Source: Candidatus Hydrogenedentota bacterium
Lineage (GTDB): Bacteria; Spirochaetota; Leptospiria; Turneriellales; J094
DNA length: 7,816 nt
Direction of reading: 5' to 3'
Assembly (NCBI GenBank): GCA_003695005.1
Contig: RFJE01000355.1
Span: 1-7,816 of the forward strand
The notes beneath the pieces were generated by a model. That model made no database searches and was not told where the DNA came from. It worked only from the letters and a program-made list of their open reading frames with translations. This document shows positions 1 to 5,731 of this stretch, piece after piece. Both the position numbers and the translations under genes were made by a program. The number at the start of each line of letters is the position of its first letter. The first letter of the stretch is position 1.

Positions 1-480
1 CAAATGCCCGATGGAAGTTTTGCATACCAGCGTGACGGCGCATTTAAAATTGATAGCAATCGCCAGGTTTTAACAAGCAATGGTTACTTACTTGAGCCTC
101 CTCTTATTATTCCAGAGGAAGGTATTTTAGAAACGCTTACTGTTTCTGAGCAGGGAGAAGTCACAATTCAAATTCCTGGGGAAAAGCATCCTCGAGTCAT
201 TGGCCAAATTGAATTATATCGCTTTACCAATCCTGAAGGTTTAAAGGCTATTGGGAAAAATTTATTCCAGGAAACTCCTGCATCCGGTCCGGAAATTCCA
301 GGTACCCCCGGACTAAATGGTTTTGGATCTTTACTGCAAGGCTTTTTAGAAATGAGCAATGTAAAGTTAGCCGAAGAAATGGTGCAGATGATTGTAGCAC
401 AAAGAGCCTATGAGTCTAATTCCAAAGCAATCCAAACATCGGATTCTATGTTAGCTACCGCCATTAACATGAAGCGATAA
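1..480 (+). CDS. flgG: Flagellar basal-body rod protein FlgG, 3' part (5' end outside window)
   Basis: The reading frame is open from base 1 (CAA, Gln) and ends at TAA 478-480, giving about 159 residues. Family members are about 260 residues, so the first 40% lies outside the window. The ATG at position 4 is an internal Met, not the start. FlgG forms the distal rod of the flagellum, crossing the periplasm between the MS ring and the hook. The first visible residues, PDGSFAYQRDGAFKID, match the conserved mid-region of rod/hook proteins. The C-terminus (GFLEMSNVKLAEEMVQMIVA, then QRAYESNSKAIQTSDSML) is the classic FlgG/FlgE C-terminal helix used for axial assembly. The gene overlaps the next one by one base (TAATG), which implies translational coupling. 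FlgG rather than FlgF is favoured by the LEMSNV..AEEMV signature, although FlgF paralogues share much of it. Confidence 0.93.
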   Translation, partial: QMPDGSFAYQRDGAFKIDSNRQVLTSNGYLLEPPLIIPEEGILETLTVSEQGEVTIQIPGEKHPRVIGQIELYRFTNPEGLKAIGKNLFQETPASGPEIPGTPGLNGFGSLLQGFLEMSNVKLAEEMVQMIVAQRAYESNSKAIQTSDSMLATAINMKR

Positions 481-974
481 TGCGCCTTTTTCTTTTTATT
501 TTGCTATCTATTTTCTTAGTAGCCTGCCAAAAGCAAACCTCGGGGTTTGCTTTTTTCCCTGCCGATGAATCGGAACTTTCTCCCCTAGAAAAAAAACTTT
601 TTACACCTACGCGGTTTAAGCGCTTGCGCGAGCCAATTTCGTTCCCTTCTTCCTTAGCGATTTACTATTTGTATCAACCGGAGAGTCCTCACTATGGAGA
701 AGTGTATGCTATTTCCTTATCTAAATTTTCTTTAGGCTGGGTAGAAGTGGATCTTTACAACCAAAGACTTGATGGCACACGGGGTGCTTTATTTGGTAAA
801 CTCGAAGATTTAGATCCGGGTCGGTATTTATTACGGATTGCGTATGAAAATAAAGTTATCGATAAAATTGAGTTCAGTATCCAGGAAAATCGAGAATCCG
901 ATGAACCCGATTTTTCCACAGATATTTTAGCCAATGCAAACGATGCCGATGATATTTTACAATATTCCCAATAA
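480..974 (+). CDS. Predicted outer-membrane or periplasmic lipoprotein linked to flgG
   Basis: This 164-residue protein has a strong type II signal sequence: Arg2, a hydrophobic stretch from residue 3 to 13, and the lipobox LVAC with the acylated Cys at residue 16. The mature part has no family I recognise. It contains a stretch rich in beta-type residues (about 60-140, including GWVEVDLYNQ and GRYLLRIAYENK) that could be a small sandwich fold, followed by an acidic Asp/Asn-rich tail. The ATG shares its A with the flgG stop codon, so translation is probably coupled to FlgG. FlgA, FlgH or FlgI often follow flgG, but this protein does not look like any of them. A role at the flagellar rod or outer membrane is inferred from position only. 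A terminator-like hairpin lies within codons 17-26. The stop is 6 nt from the stop of the convergent dipeptidase gene. Confidence 0.8.
   Translation: MRLFLFILLSIFLVACQKQTSGFAFFPADESELSPLEKKLFTPTRFKRLREPISFPSSLAIYYLYQPESPHYGEVYAISLSKFSLGWVEVDLYNQRLDGTRGALFGKLEDLDPGRYLLRIAYENKVIDKIEFSIQENRESDEPDFSTDILANANDADDILQYSQ
529..556 (+). terminator. Canonical intrinsic-terminator hairpin inside the lipoprotein coding sequence
   Basis: GCAAACC (533-539) and GGTTTGC (544-550) form a perfect 7-bp stem around a TCGG loop. Flanking AAAA (529-532) and TTTT (551-554) can extend it to 11 bp. A run of six T (551-556) follows. It starts 49 nt after the flgG stop, where a terminator of the flagellar transcript would be expected, yet it is translated as residues 17-26 of the lipoprotein. 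It may act as an attenuator that is relieved when ribosomes translate the lipoprotein. The structure is seen directly; its activity is inferred. Confidence 0.7.
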
Positions 975-980
975 TAATAT

Positions 981-2108
981 CTATTTTTGGCTAAACCTAT
1001 AAAACCTTTGAAAAAAATCCTGAATATTTTTCTTCCGTAACTTTTGCAAAAATTTTTTACGCTTTCCATGTTTCATCAAGACTCCTTCAATATTTTTATA
1101 ACCTGATGGATTTTGCACATCTTTTGGCAACTGAATAAAGCCATCAAAGTCGGATCCATACGCAATGACATTTTCCGAAGCCACGCGAGCAATATGTAAA
1201 ATATGTTTTGCCACATCTTTTGCTGTAGATTTTTTTCGGCATAGGTATCGCGTATAAAAGTTAATGCCAACTAAGCCACCTGTTTTTTTTACGAGTTTTA
1301 ATACGCGATCACTAACATTTCGGGGATGATTACACAAAGCTTTTGCCGAAGAGTGCGAGAAAAAAAGTGGCATTTTTCCTTTTGTCATCCGATATGCATC
1401 GAGCACTGTTTTTTCACTTGCATGAGAGAAATCCGGAACAATATGGTGTTGGATTAAAAGTTTTAGCAGTTTCTTGCCTTTTTTCTTTAAGCCAACTTTT
1501 GGCTCTTTAAAAGTACCTGCATAGATATTTGGATTCGACCAGACTAAGCCAACATAAGCCACATTATGTTTTGCTAAATAAGCGATTCGTTCTTCTAAGC
1601 TCTTTCCGTCTGTTGAAATTAAATAAGCCCCTTCAATACCTGTAAAACGAGATCTTTTCTGAAAGCTATTTAGCTCATAAACAGAGTAGCTTCCAAACAT
1701 CCTCTCAAAATTTTGTAAAGACTCTTTTACAAATTCCCAATGAGAAAGTTTATTTTGTTTTATCGCTTGTTTCTTGGTAAGATGCCACGGCCGCCCCGAA
1801 GAAATGGGCAATGGCGGGCGCCATATTGAAAAAAATAAAATCATGTTTTTAGAATTTATTTTACATAAGTGTGTACGTCCACATTCATTCCAAGGAACTT
1901 CTTTTGCGTTTAAAAAAAACAAGCGGTCGTTATGTAGGTCGGCGCGTAGAGGGATGCTGGCTAAACCCTGCATTAGTAAAAAGAAAAGAACGATTATTTT
2001 CAAGAAGGGGGGCTTCGGCAGCCCCCCTCGCTTCGGCCGCGTTATCCGATAGCACAGTTCTATTAAGGTAAAGAAAACTTGTTTTGTATGAAAATTTTCT
2101 AATAGCAT
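981..2108 (-). CDS. Membrane dipeptidase family (peptidase M19), predicted exported
   Basis: This is a zinc-dependent dipeptidase of the renal-dipeptidase amidohydrolase family, which cleaves dipeptides. In numbering from the ATG at 2108 (375 aa), the expected metal and substrate residues are all visible: DLHND (His59, Asp61), GIEGAYLI (Glu159), DFSHAS (His229), FFSHSS (His252), NHPRN (Arg263) and GSDFDG (Asp320/Asp322). It therefore looks catalytically intact. The start is uncertain. ATG 2108 has GGAAG 9 nt upstream, but the first 35 residues are not family-like and read through a GC-rich hairpin. The TTG at 2003 would give 340 aa and an N-terminus typical of a signal peptide (KIIVLFFLLMQGLAS), with no clear ribosome site. 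Either way export is likely. It is the last gene of the minus-strand operon, 69 nt after purN. A role in wall-peptide or D-amino-acid dipeptide recycling is inferred. Confidence 0.9.
   Translation of the reverse strand: MLLENFHTKQVFFTLIELCYRITRPKRGGLPKPPFLKIIVLFFLLMQGLASIPLRADLHNDRLFFLNAKEVPWNECGRTHLCKINSKNMILFFSIWRPPLPISSGRPWHLTKKQAIKQNKLSHWEFVKESLQNFERMFGSYSVYELNSFQKRSRFTGIEGAYLISTDGKSLEERIAYLAKHNVAYVGLVWSNPNIYAGTFKEPKVGLKKKGKKLLKLLIQHHIVPDFSHASEKTVLDAYRMTKGKMPLFFSHSSAKALCNHPRNVSDRVLKLVKKTGGLVGINFYTRYLCRKKSTAKDVAKHILHIARVASENVIAYGSDFDGFIQLPKDVQNPSGYKNIEGVLMKHGKRKKFLQKLRKKNIQDFFQRFYRFSQK
2007..2027. repeat. GC-rich hairpin at the dipeptidase 5' end
   Basis: GGGGGGCT (2007-2014) and AGCCCCCC (2020-2027) form a perfect 8-bp stem with a five-base loop (TCGGC) in otherwise AT-rich DNA. 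The octamer GCTTCGGC occurs twice on the plus strand, at 2012-2019 and 2030-2037. No T run follows on either strand, so it is not a textbook terminator. It may be a REP-like element or a translational control hairpin. If the dipeptidase starts at 2108, the hairpin is translated as RGGLPKPP. If it starts at TTG 2003, the hairpin lies immediately upstream of the start codon. Confidence 0.7.
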
Positions 2109-2177
2109 CCTTAACGTCTTCCATCCTGTCAGCCGTGTGCCATCGACGCGTCCTACGCTACCCCCCGCAAATTGTGC

Positions 2178-2774
2178 CTATGGTAATTTTTTTAAAACAT
2201 CTCGTATCGATCGCCAATATAAATCATGCTCTTGTTTTAAAATTCTTTTCGAAAGCGATTCTACTGTATCATTTTTTTTTACCGGCACAACCCGTTGGTC
2301 TATAATAGGTCCTGTATCGACCCCTTCATCTACAAAATGCACAGTGCATCCGGAAAATTTTACCCCATAATCCAATGCTTGCTTTTGCGCTTTCAGCCCA
2401 GGAAAAGCGGGTAATAGCGAAGGGTGAATATTAACAATACGTCCTCGCATGGCTTGTAAAATTGGCTGTTTTAAAATCCGCATATAACCGGCACAAACAA
2501 CTAAATCGGCTTTTGCTTGTATTACCATATCTCTTAAAGCAACTTCGTATTCTTCCCGCGTAGTAAAATCTTTTGGAGAAAAACTTTTCGTTTCAATCCC
2601 ATATTTTTTTGCAATTTCCAAGCCTTTTGCTTGTGGATTATCACTAAATACTAAAACAGGATCTGCCTTTAATTTTCCTTCCTGAATTTTTTTTAAGATG
2701 GCTTTCATGTTACTGCCCCGACCGGAAATAAAAAAAACTAAACGCGGTTTATTTTTTTTTCTGCTTTTTTTCAT
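2178..2774 (-). CDS. purN: Phosphoribosylglycinamide formyltransferase (GAR transformylase)
   Basis: PurN transfers a formyl group from 10-formyl-tetrahydrofolate to glycinamide ribonucleotide, step 3 of de novo purine synthesis, in the cytoplasm. At 198 aa it is near the family length. The phosphate-binding SGRGSN is at residues 17-22. The catalytic triad is complete: Asn115 and His117 in NIHPSLLPAFPG, and Asp153 in HFVDEGVDTGPII. The C-terminal DTVESLSKRILKQEH stretch is also typical. The N-terminus has a basic extension (KKSRKKNKPR) encoded by A-rich DNA with an A7 and an A9 run, so the exact start could be disturbed by slippage. ATG 2774 lies 7 nt after the stop of the upstream gene, with no strong ribosome site, suggesting coupled translation. 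It sits apart from other purine genes, at least within this window. Confidence 0.96.
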   Translation of the reverse strand: MKKSRKKNKPRLVFFISGRGSNMKAILKKIQEGKLKADPVLVFSDNPQAKGLEIAKKYGIETKSFSPKDFTTREEYEVALRDMVIQAKADLVVCAGYMRILKQPILQAMRGRIVNIHPSLLPAFPGLKAQKQALDYGVKFSGCTVHFVDEGVDTGPIIDQRVVPVKKNDTVESLSKRILKQEHDLYWRSIRDVLKKLP

Positions 2775-2781
2775 GAGTTTG

Positions 2782-3228
2782 TTAAAAAACTTTTGCTACG
2801 GATTGGACAGAGCAAAACTTATCCTGAAACGAGCAAAAATAAATCCGGCCTACTAAATATTGTCGGTTAAGCTTTCGAAGTTTTGCTCTCGTTTTCCATG
2901 GGTAAAGTTTCGAAAAATAATGTGGATCTTGCTTTGCTGTTACCCCATAAAGTTTTTTTATCTCAGCGAGTTTACGAGCCTTTCCGGATTGAACTAGCTT
3001 TTTTATTTCTTTTTTACTTGTTACATAGGTTTTTGATTCATATAAGGCTAAATAATTCTCTGCTTTTTTTTGCACCCCATAGCCTTGTTTAATATTCATA
3101 TATATGATCATTCCATCTTTTGCATTAGCCCCTAAACGAAATGTTACCACTTCCGAACCAAAATCCCATGACCATAGGCATAGAGGGAGAGCTATCATAG
3201 AATAAAGTAAAAATCGTTTGAGTTCCAT
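2782..3228 (-). CDS. Small exported protein with C-x6-C motif; possible DsbD-alpha-like domain
   Basis: This 148-residue protein starts with a basic then hydrophobic segment (KRFLLYSMIALPLCLWSW), probably a signal peptide or N-terminal anchor. Cys17 is not in a good lipobox because Leu precedes it. The rest is basic and ends with GRIYFCSFQDKFCSVQS, holding Cys132 and Cys139 in a C-x6-C pair. That C-terminal pattern, and the earlier IIYMNIKQGYGVQ..AENYLALY segment, faintly resemble the N-terminal domain of periplasmic thiol-disulfide carriers such as DsbD. This is a weak resemblance by eye, not a family assignment. It starts 3 nt after the tpiA stop, with GGAAAG 8 nt before its ATG (within the tpiA 3' end), and ends 7 nt before purN, so it is a true operon member. 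Its role is unknown; periplasmic redox work or disulfide stabilisation are both possible. Confidence 0.8.
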   Translation of the reverse strand: MELKRFLLYSMIALPLCLWSWDFGSEVVTFRLGANAKDGMIIYMNIKQGYGVQKKAENYLALYESKTYVTSKKEIKKLVQSGKARKLAEIKKLYGVTAKQDPHYFSKLYPWKTRAKLRKLNRQYLVGRIYFCSFQDKFCSVQSVAKVF

Positions 3229-3231
3229 AGG

Positions 3232-3993
3232 CTAATCTTTCCAATTTTTTAAACACTGCAAGAACTTTTTTGCATCTAAACTAGCGCCGCCAACAAGAAC
3301 GCCGTCCACTTCTTCCTGTGCCATAAAAGCTTTTATATTTTTTGCATCAATCGAACCACCATAGAGAATACGAATGTTGTCGGCAATTTCAGGAGCATAT
3401 AACCTGCGAATTGTCTTCCGCACAATTTGGTGAACATGAGCAGCATCTTCGGGTTTTGGCGGCTTTCCTGTGCCAATTGCCCAAATAGGCTCATAGGCAA
3501 TCACCATAGACGCAAGTTTATCATGGTCAATCCCTGAAAATGCACTTTCTAGCTGATCCACAATAACCATTTCTGTAACACCGGCTTTTCTCTCATCTGC
3601 GGACTCTCCAATACAAAGCACAACTTTTAAGTGACTACTAATGGCTGCTTTCACTTTTTGGTTGACCGTTTCGTAATCTTCATGAAAATAATGCCTTCTT
3701 TCTGAATGTCCTACTAATACATGTGTGCAGCCAATATCCGCTAATTGAAAAGCTGCCACTTCACCCGTGTATGCTCCTTTTTCTGCAAAAGACAGATTTT
3801 GCCCTCCAAGATAAATGCCACTTCCTGCTATAATGTCGCGCACAGAGGCAATATGCAAAAATGAGGGGAACAGCAAGACTTCTAGATCTGCAGAAGGTTG
3901 ATAATTTTCTTTTAAAAACGTTGCAAGATGTTTGGATTCAGCCTCTGTAAGTTGCATTTTCCAGTTCGCTGCAATAATCGGTATTCGCTTCAT
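3232..3993 (-). CDS. tpiA: Triosephosphate isomerase
   Basis: TpiA interconverts dihydroxyacetone phosphate and glyceraldehyde 3-phosphate in glycolysis and gluconeogenesis. At 253 aa it has the usual length for a single TIM barrel. The catalytic residues are all visible: Asn10 and Lys12 in AANWKM, His96 in VGHSERR, and Glu168 in AYEPIWAIGTG. The flexible phosphate-gripping loop (IGTGKPPKPEDA) follows, then YGGS (211-214) and the GG pair near residue 235. The ATG overlaps the TGA of the upstream heptose kinase gene by four bases (ATGA), indicating translational coupling. Only a weak GAAGAA-like ribosome site precedes it. Pairing with a heptose kinase rather than with gapA/pgk is notable; both enzymes handle sugar phosphates, but no direct functional link is evident. 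Confidence 0.98.
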   Translation of the reverse strand: MKRIPIIAANWKMQLTEAESKHLATFLKENYQPSADLEVLLFPSFLHIASVRDIIAGSGIYLGGQNLSFAEKGAYTGEVAAFQLADIGCTHVLVGHSERRHYFHEDYETVNQKVKAAISSHLKVVLCIGESADERKAGVTEMVIVDQLESAFSGIDHDKLASMVIAYEPIWAIGTGKPPKPEDAAHVHQIVRKTIRRLYAPEIADNIRILYGGSIDAKNIKAFMAQEEVDGVLVGGASLDAKKFLQCLKNWKD

Positions 3994-5009
3994 AAAGAAT
4001 ATTCTTCGTAATGCAAGTATTCCGGTTCAATAGCATGTTGTAATTCTTCGTTCGATGCTGTGGCTGTACCAAGCTTTCCAACTACAATTCCACCGGCAAT
4101 ATTCGAAAGGAGTGCTGCTTCTAAAGGAGTTGAACCCGCGGCAATGGCTGCTGTAAACACTGCCACTACGGTGTCTCCTGCTCCAGTTACATCAAACACT
4201 TCTTTTGCCACAGTCGGGATCAGTTTTACCGATTTATTATTTTCAAAAAGAGCCATTCCTTTTTCAGACCTTGTTAATAGCAAATGCTTTAAGTTTAACT
4301 TTTCTTGGATTTGCTTGCCAATGGCAATGGCTTCTTCTTCATTTTCAGGAAAGTCAACTCCGAGTCCAGCAGAAGCTTCTTTTTCGTTCGGGGTCATCAA
4401 ACTCGCATTTTTGTAATGATGAAAATGACGCACTTGGGGATCAACTGCAACATATACATTGCTTGCATTCGCAATTTCCATAATTCCCGCAATAAGGTTT
4501 GCTGTTAATACGCCTTTATCATAATCGGATAAAATAATGGCTTGGTATTTGTGAATCATTTGACGCAAAACCTGTAGAATTTTATTTTCTAAAGCTTTTG
4601 GAATGGGCTTTGCGTATTCACGGTCTAGCCTTAAAAGCTGTTGGTGCTGTGCTAAAATTCTTGTTTTAATCGTGGTCGGCCTATCAGGACTTTCCCATAT
4701 TTCAACAGCATTTAAATTCCATTTTTTTAACTCACGAATCATTTTAAGGCCATTTTCGTCAGCCCCAACCACTCCCATGATACCTGCAGAAATATTTAAA
4801 TCTACTAGATTTTTAAGTACGTTTGTTGCTCCCCCCGGCATTCTTTTCTCTTCTTTAGCTAATACAACAGGAACCGGAGCTTCGGGAGAAATTCGGGAGC
4901 AGCTCCCCGTAATATACTCATCCCACATTAAGTCGCCGATGACTAAAATACGCTTTCCACTAAAATTTTGCAGAATTTTTTTTAGTGCAGCAGCACGGGC
5001 TTCTTTCAC
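3990..5009 (-). CDS. hldA: D-glycero-beta-D-manno-heptose-7-phosphate kinase (RfaE domain 1 type, monofunctional)
   Basis: This PfkB/ribokinase-family kinase phosphorylates heptose 7-phosphate at C1 on the way to ADP-heptose for the LPS inner core. The N-terminus has GDLMWDEYITG..SRISPEAPVPVV (25-49), the hallmark of the HldE kinase domain. It is followed by PGGATNV (58-64), TTIKTRILAQHQQLLRLDRE (112-131), SDYDKG (161-166), TPNEKEA (206-212) and DVTGAGDT (273-280), in which Asp279 is the catalytic base. At 339 aa it lacks the C-terminal cytidylyltransferase-like half of bifunctional HldE, so the adenylyltransferase must be encoded elsewhere. The start is GTG 5009: an in-frame stop lies about 30 nt upstream and no other usable start precedes Met28. 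No clear ribosome site is present. Another PfkB sugar kinase is possible, but SRISPEAPVPVV strongly favours this one. Confidence 0.92.
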   Translation of the reverse strand: MKEARAAALKKILQNFSGKRILVIGDLMWDEYITGSCSRISPEAPVPVVLAKEEKRMPGGATNVLKNLVDLNISAGIMGVVGADENGLKMIRELKKWNLNAVEIWESPDRPTTIKTRILAQHQQLLRLDREYAKPIPKALENKILQVLRQMIHKYQAIILSDYDKGVLTANLIAGIMEIANASNVYVAVDPQVRHFHHYKNASLMTPNEKEASAGLGVDFPENEEEAIAIGKQIQEKLNLKHLLLTRSEKGMALFENNKSVKLIPTVAKEVFDVTGAGDTVVAVFTAAIAAGSTPLEAALLSNIAGGIVVGKLGTATASNEELQHAIEPEYLHYEEYSL

Positions 5010-5053
5010 AAGTTCATGTTTTAGAAGTGAAACCGCACGTCAATGAATCAGTA

Positions 5054-5434
5054 TTAAGTATAAGATTCTGCTTTTCGTACAAGTAAAGGCAATAAATCCG
5101 AAATCAAATTATCTTTAGAGATAAAAATATGCACCCCAAGCTCTTTTGCCTTCTCCCGATATTCCGGCAAATTATGCCCTGTAAGTACAATCACTTCAAT
5201 GTTTGGATACAGTTCATTTAAATGATATAGCACTTCAAACCCATTCATTTTAGGCATGTTGATATCTAGCAAGAGTACATCGCATTTTGTATCGGGTAAA
5301 AACTGTAAAAGTGCTTCACCATCTGGAACAGAAAGGGTAACTTCTACCCCTGGGATAGAAGCCACAAGCTTCGTTAAACTTTCTCGAAAAGCATGGTGAT
5401 CTTCTGCAATACCGATCTTTAGCTTTGAGCTCAC
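5054..5434 (-). CDS. Stand-alone response-regulator receiver domain protein
   Basis: This 126-residue protein is a single receiver (REC) domain. The acidic pocket is Glu11-Asp12, the phospho-acceptor is Asp57 in LLLDINMPKMNG, and the switch residues are Thr85 (VLTGH) and Lys107 (FISKDN). The AEDHHAFRESL start resembles NarL/LuxR-type regulators, but the protein stops right after the last receiver helix, so it has no DNA-binding domain. It must act by protein contact, as a phosphorelay intermediate or a CheY-like or anti-sigma-network output. The start is GTG 5434. An ATG two bases upstream runs straight into TGA and is excluded. No ribosome site is visible. A promoter -10 box ends 5 nt before the GTG, so the mRNA may be leaderless. 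It heads the six-gene minus-strand operon, 44 nt before the heptose kinase. Confidence 0.92.
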   Translation of the reverse strand: MSSKLKIGIAEDHHAFRESLTKLVASIPGVEVTLSVPDGEALLQFLPDTKCDVLLLDINMPKMNGFEVLYHLNELYPNIEVIVLTGHNLPEYREKAKELGVHIFISKDNLISDLLPLLVRKAESYT

Positions 5435-5439
5435 ATGAG

Positions 5440-5468
5440 TTTTTACACAAACGGCGAAAAAAAGTCAA
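5440..5468 (-). promoter_or_regulatory. Sigma70-type promoter for the receiver-domain operon
   Basis: Read on the minus strand, TTGACT (5468-5463), a 17-nt spacer and TAAAAA (5445-5440) form a good -35/-10 pair. Only five bases (CTCAT) separate the -10 box from the GTG start, placing the predicted transcript start at the first codon. The -35 box lies in one arm of the inverted repeat at 5464-5511. Confidence 0.6.
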
Positions 5469-5511
5469 TCCGTAGTAATACGGATAAAACTACGTAAAAA
5501 TACGGATTGAC
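5464..5511. promoter_or_regulatory. Inverted repeat with repeated TACGGAT half-sites between divergent promoters
   Basis: GTCAATCCGTA (5464-5474) and TACGGATTGAC (5501-5511) are perfect 11-bp inverted arms. Inside lie a further TACGGAT (5479-5485), which pairs with ATCCGTA (5468-5474), and a palindromic TACGTA (5491-5496). The two direct TACGGAT copies are 22 bp apart, about two helical turns. The arms include the -35 regions of both divergent promoters. This looks like an operator for a dimeric regulator controlling both genes; the regulator is unknown. No FNR-type TTGAT-N4-ATCAA site was seen. Confidence 0.6.
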
Positions 5512-5534
5512 AATTTCGCAATTTTTAGTATGCT
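5507..5534 (+). promoter_or_regulatory. Sigma70-type promoter for ccoS
   Basis: A perfect TTGACA (5507-5512), a 16-nt spacer and TATGCT (5529-5534) precede the ATG at 5540 by exactly five bases. This mirrors the opposite promoter. The TTG at 5507, which could be mistaken for a start codon giving a longer CcoS, is better explained as the -35 box. Confidence 0.55.
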
Positions 5535-5539
5535 GTGGT

Positions 5540-5719
5540 ATGCCTGGTTTATGGATTATGTTGCCCCTAGCTCTTTTGCTTGCTTTAGTATTTTTAGCGT
5601 TCTTTTTTTGGAGTGTGCGCAATGGAGATTACGAAGATACAGAAATGGAAAAATACCGCATTTTATTAGATAATGATCAGGATATTGATTTAAGTATCCA
5701 ACCTAAAAAAAAGCACTGA
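5540..5719 (+). CDS. ccoS: Cbb3-type cytochrome oxidase assembly protein CcoS
   Basis: This 59-residue protein has one transmembrane helix (about residues 6-24, LPLALLLALVFLAFFFW). The CcoS signature W-S-V-R-N-G-D-Y-E-D follows, then KYRILLDND, matching the family's short conserved tail. CcoS is an inner-membrane protein needed for cofactor (haem/copper) insertion into cbb3 oxidase. ATG 5540 was chosen because the upstream in-frame TTG at 5507 coincides with a perfect -35 box, and because CcoS proteins normally have few residues before the helix. ATG 5558 (53 aa) is an equally family-like alternative. There is no clear ribosome site, so the mRNA may be leaderless. The gene begins its own plus-strand transcript with a DsbD_2-like gene 12 nt downstream. 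The oxidase subunit genes are not in the window. Confidence 0.88.
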   Translation: MPGLWIMLPLALLLALVFLAFFFWSVRNGDYEDTEMEKYRILLDNDQDIDLSIQPKKKH

Positions 5720-5731
5720 AATAAAAACAGG

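Noticed and set aside
975..980. A terminator between the convergent lipoprotein and dipeptidase genes
   Set aside because: The gap is 6 nt and no hairpin with a T run is visible at either gene end.
2045..2080. FTLIEL in the N-terminal extension of the dipeptidase, like a type IV prepilin motif
   Set aside because: The preceding Gly and the long hydrophobic helix of prepilins are missing, Cys-Tyr-Arg follows at once, and the rest is an M19 dipeptidase. Chance match in a doubtful leader.
3995..4006. 12-bp palindrome AAGAATATTCTT before tpiA
   Set aside because: It is short, AT-rich and fully inside the kinase coding sequence, so it is likely chance.
5018..5043. TTGACG and TAAAAC before the heptose kinase as a second promoter
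   Set aside because: The spacer is only 14 nt, so it is not a good sigma70 promoter; the gene is more simply read from the upstream operon promoter.
4060..5046. Plus-strand open frames opposite the heptose kinase gene (4060-4416, 4205-4483, 4603-5046)
   Set aside because: They are antisense shadows of a well-supported kinase gene, with no family-like sequence and no ribosome sites.
5507..5539. TTG 5507 as the start of CcoS, adding 11 residues
   Set aside because: The TTG is the first half of a perfect TTGACA -35 box inside the inverted repeat, and the added residues do not resemble CcoS N-termini.
5435..5540. FNR/ANR site expected upstream of cbb3 maturation genes
   Set aside because: No TTGAT-N4-ATCAA-like sequence is present; the inverted repeat has a different core (TACGGAT).
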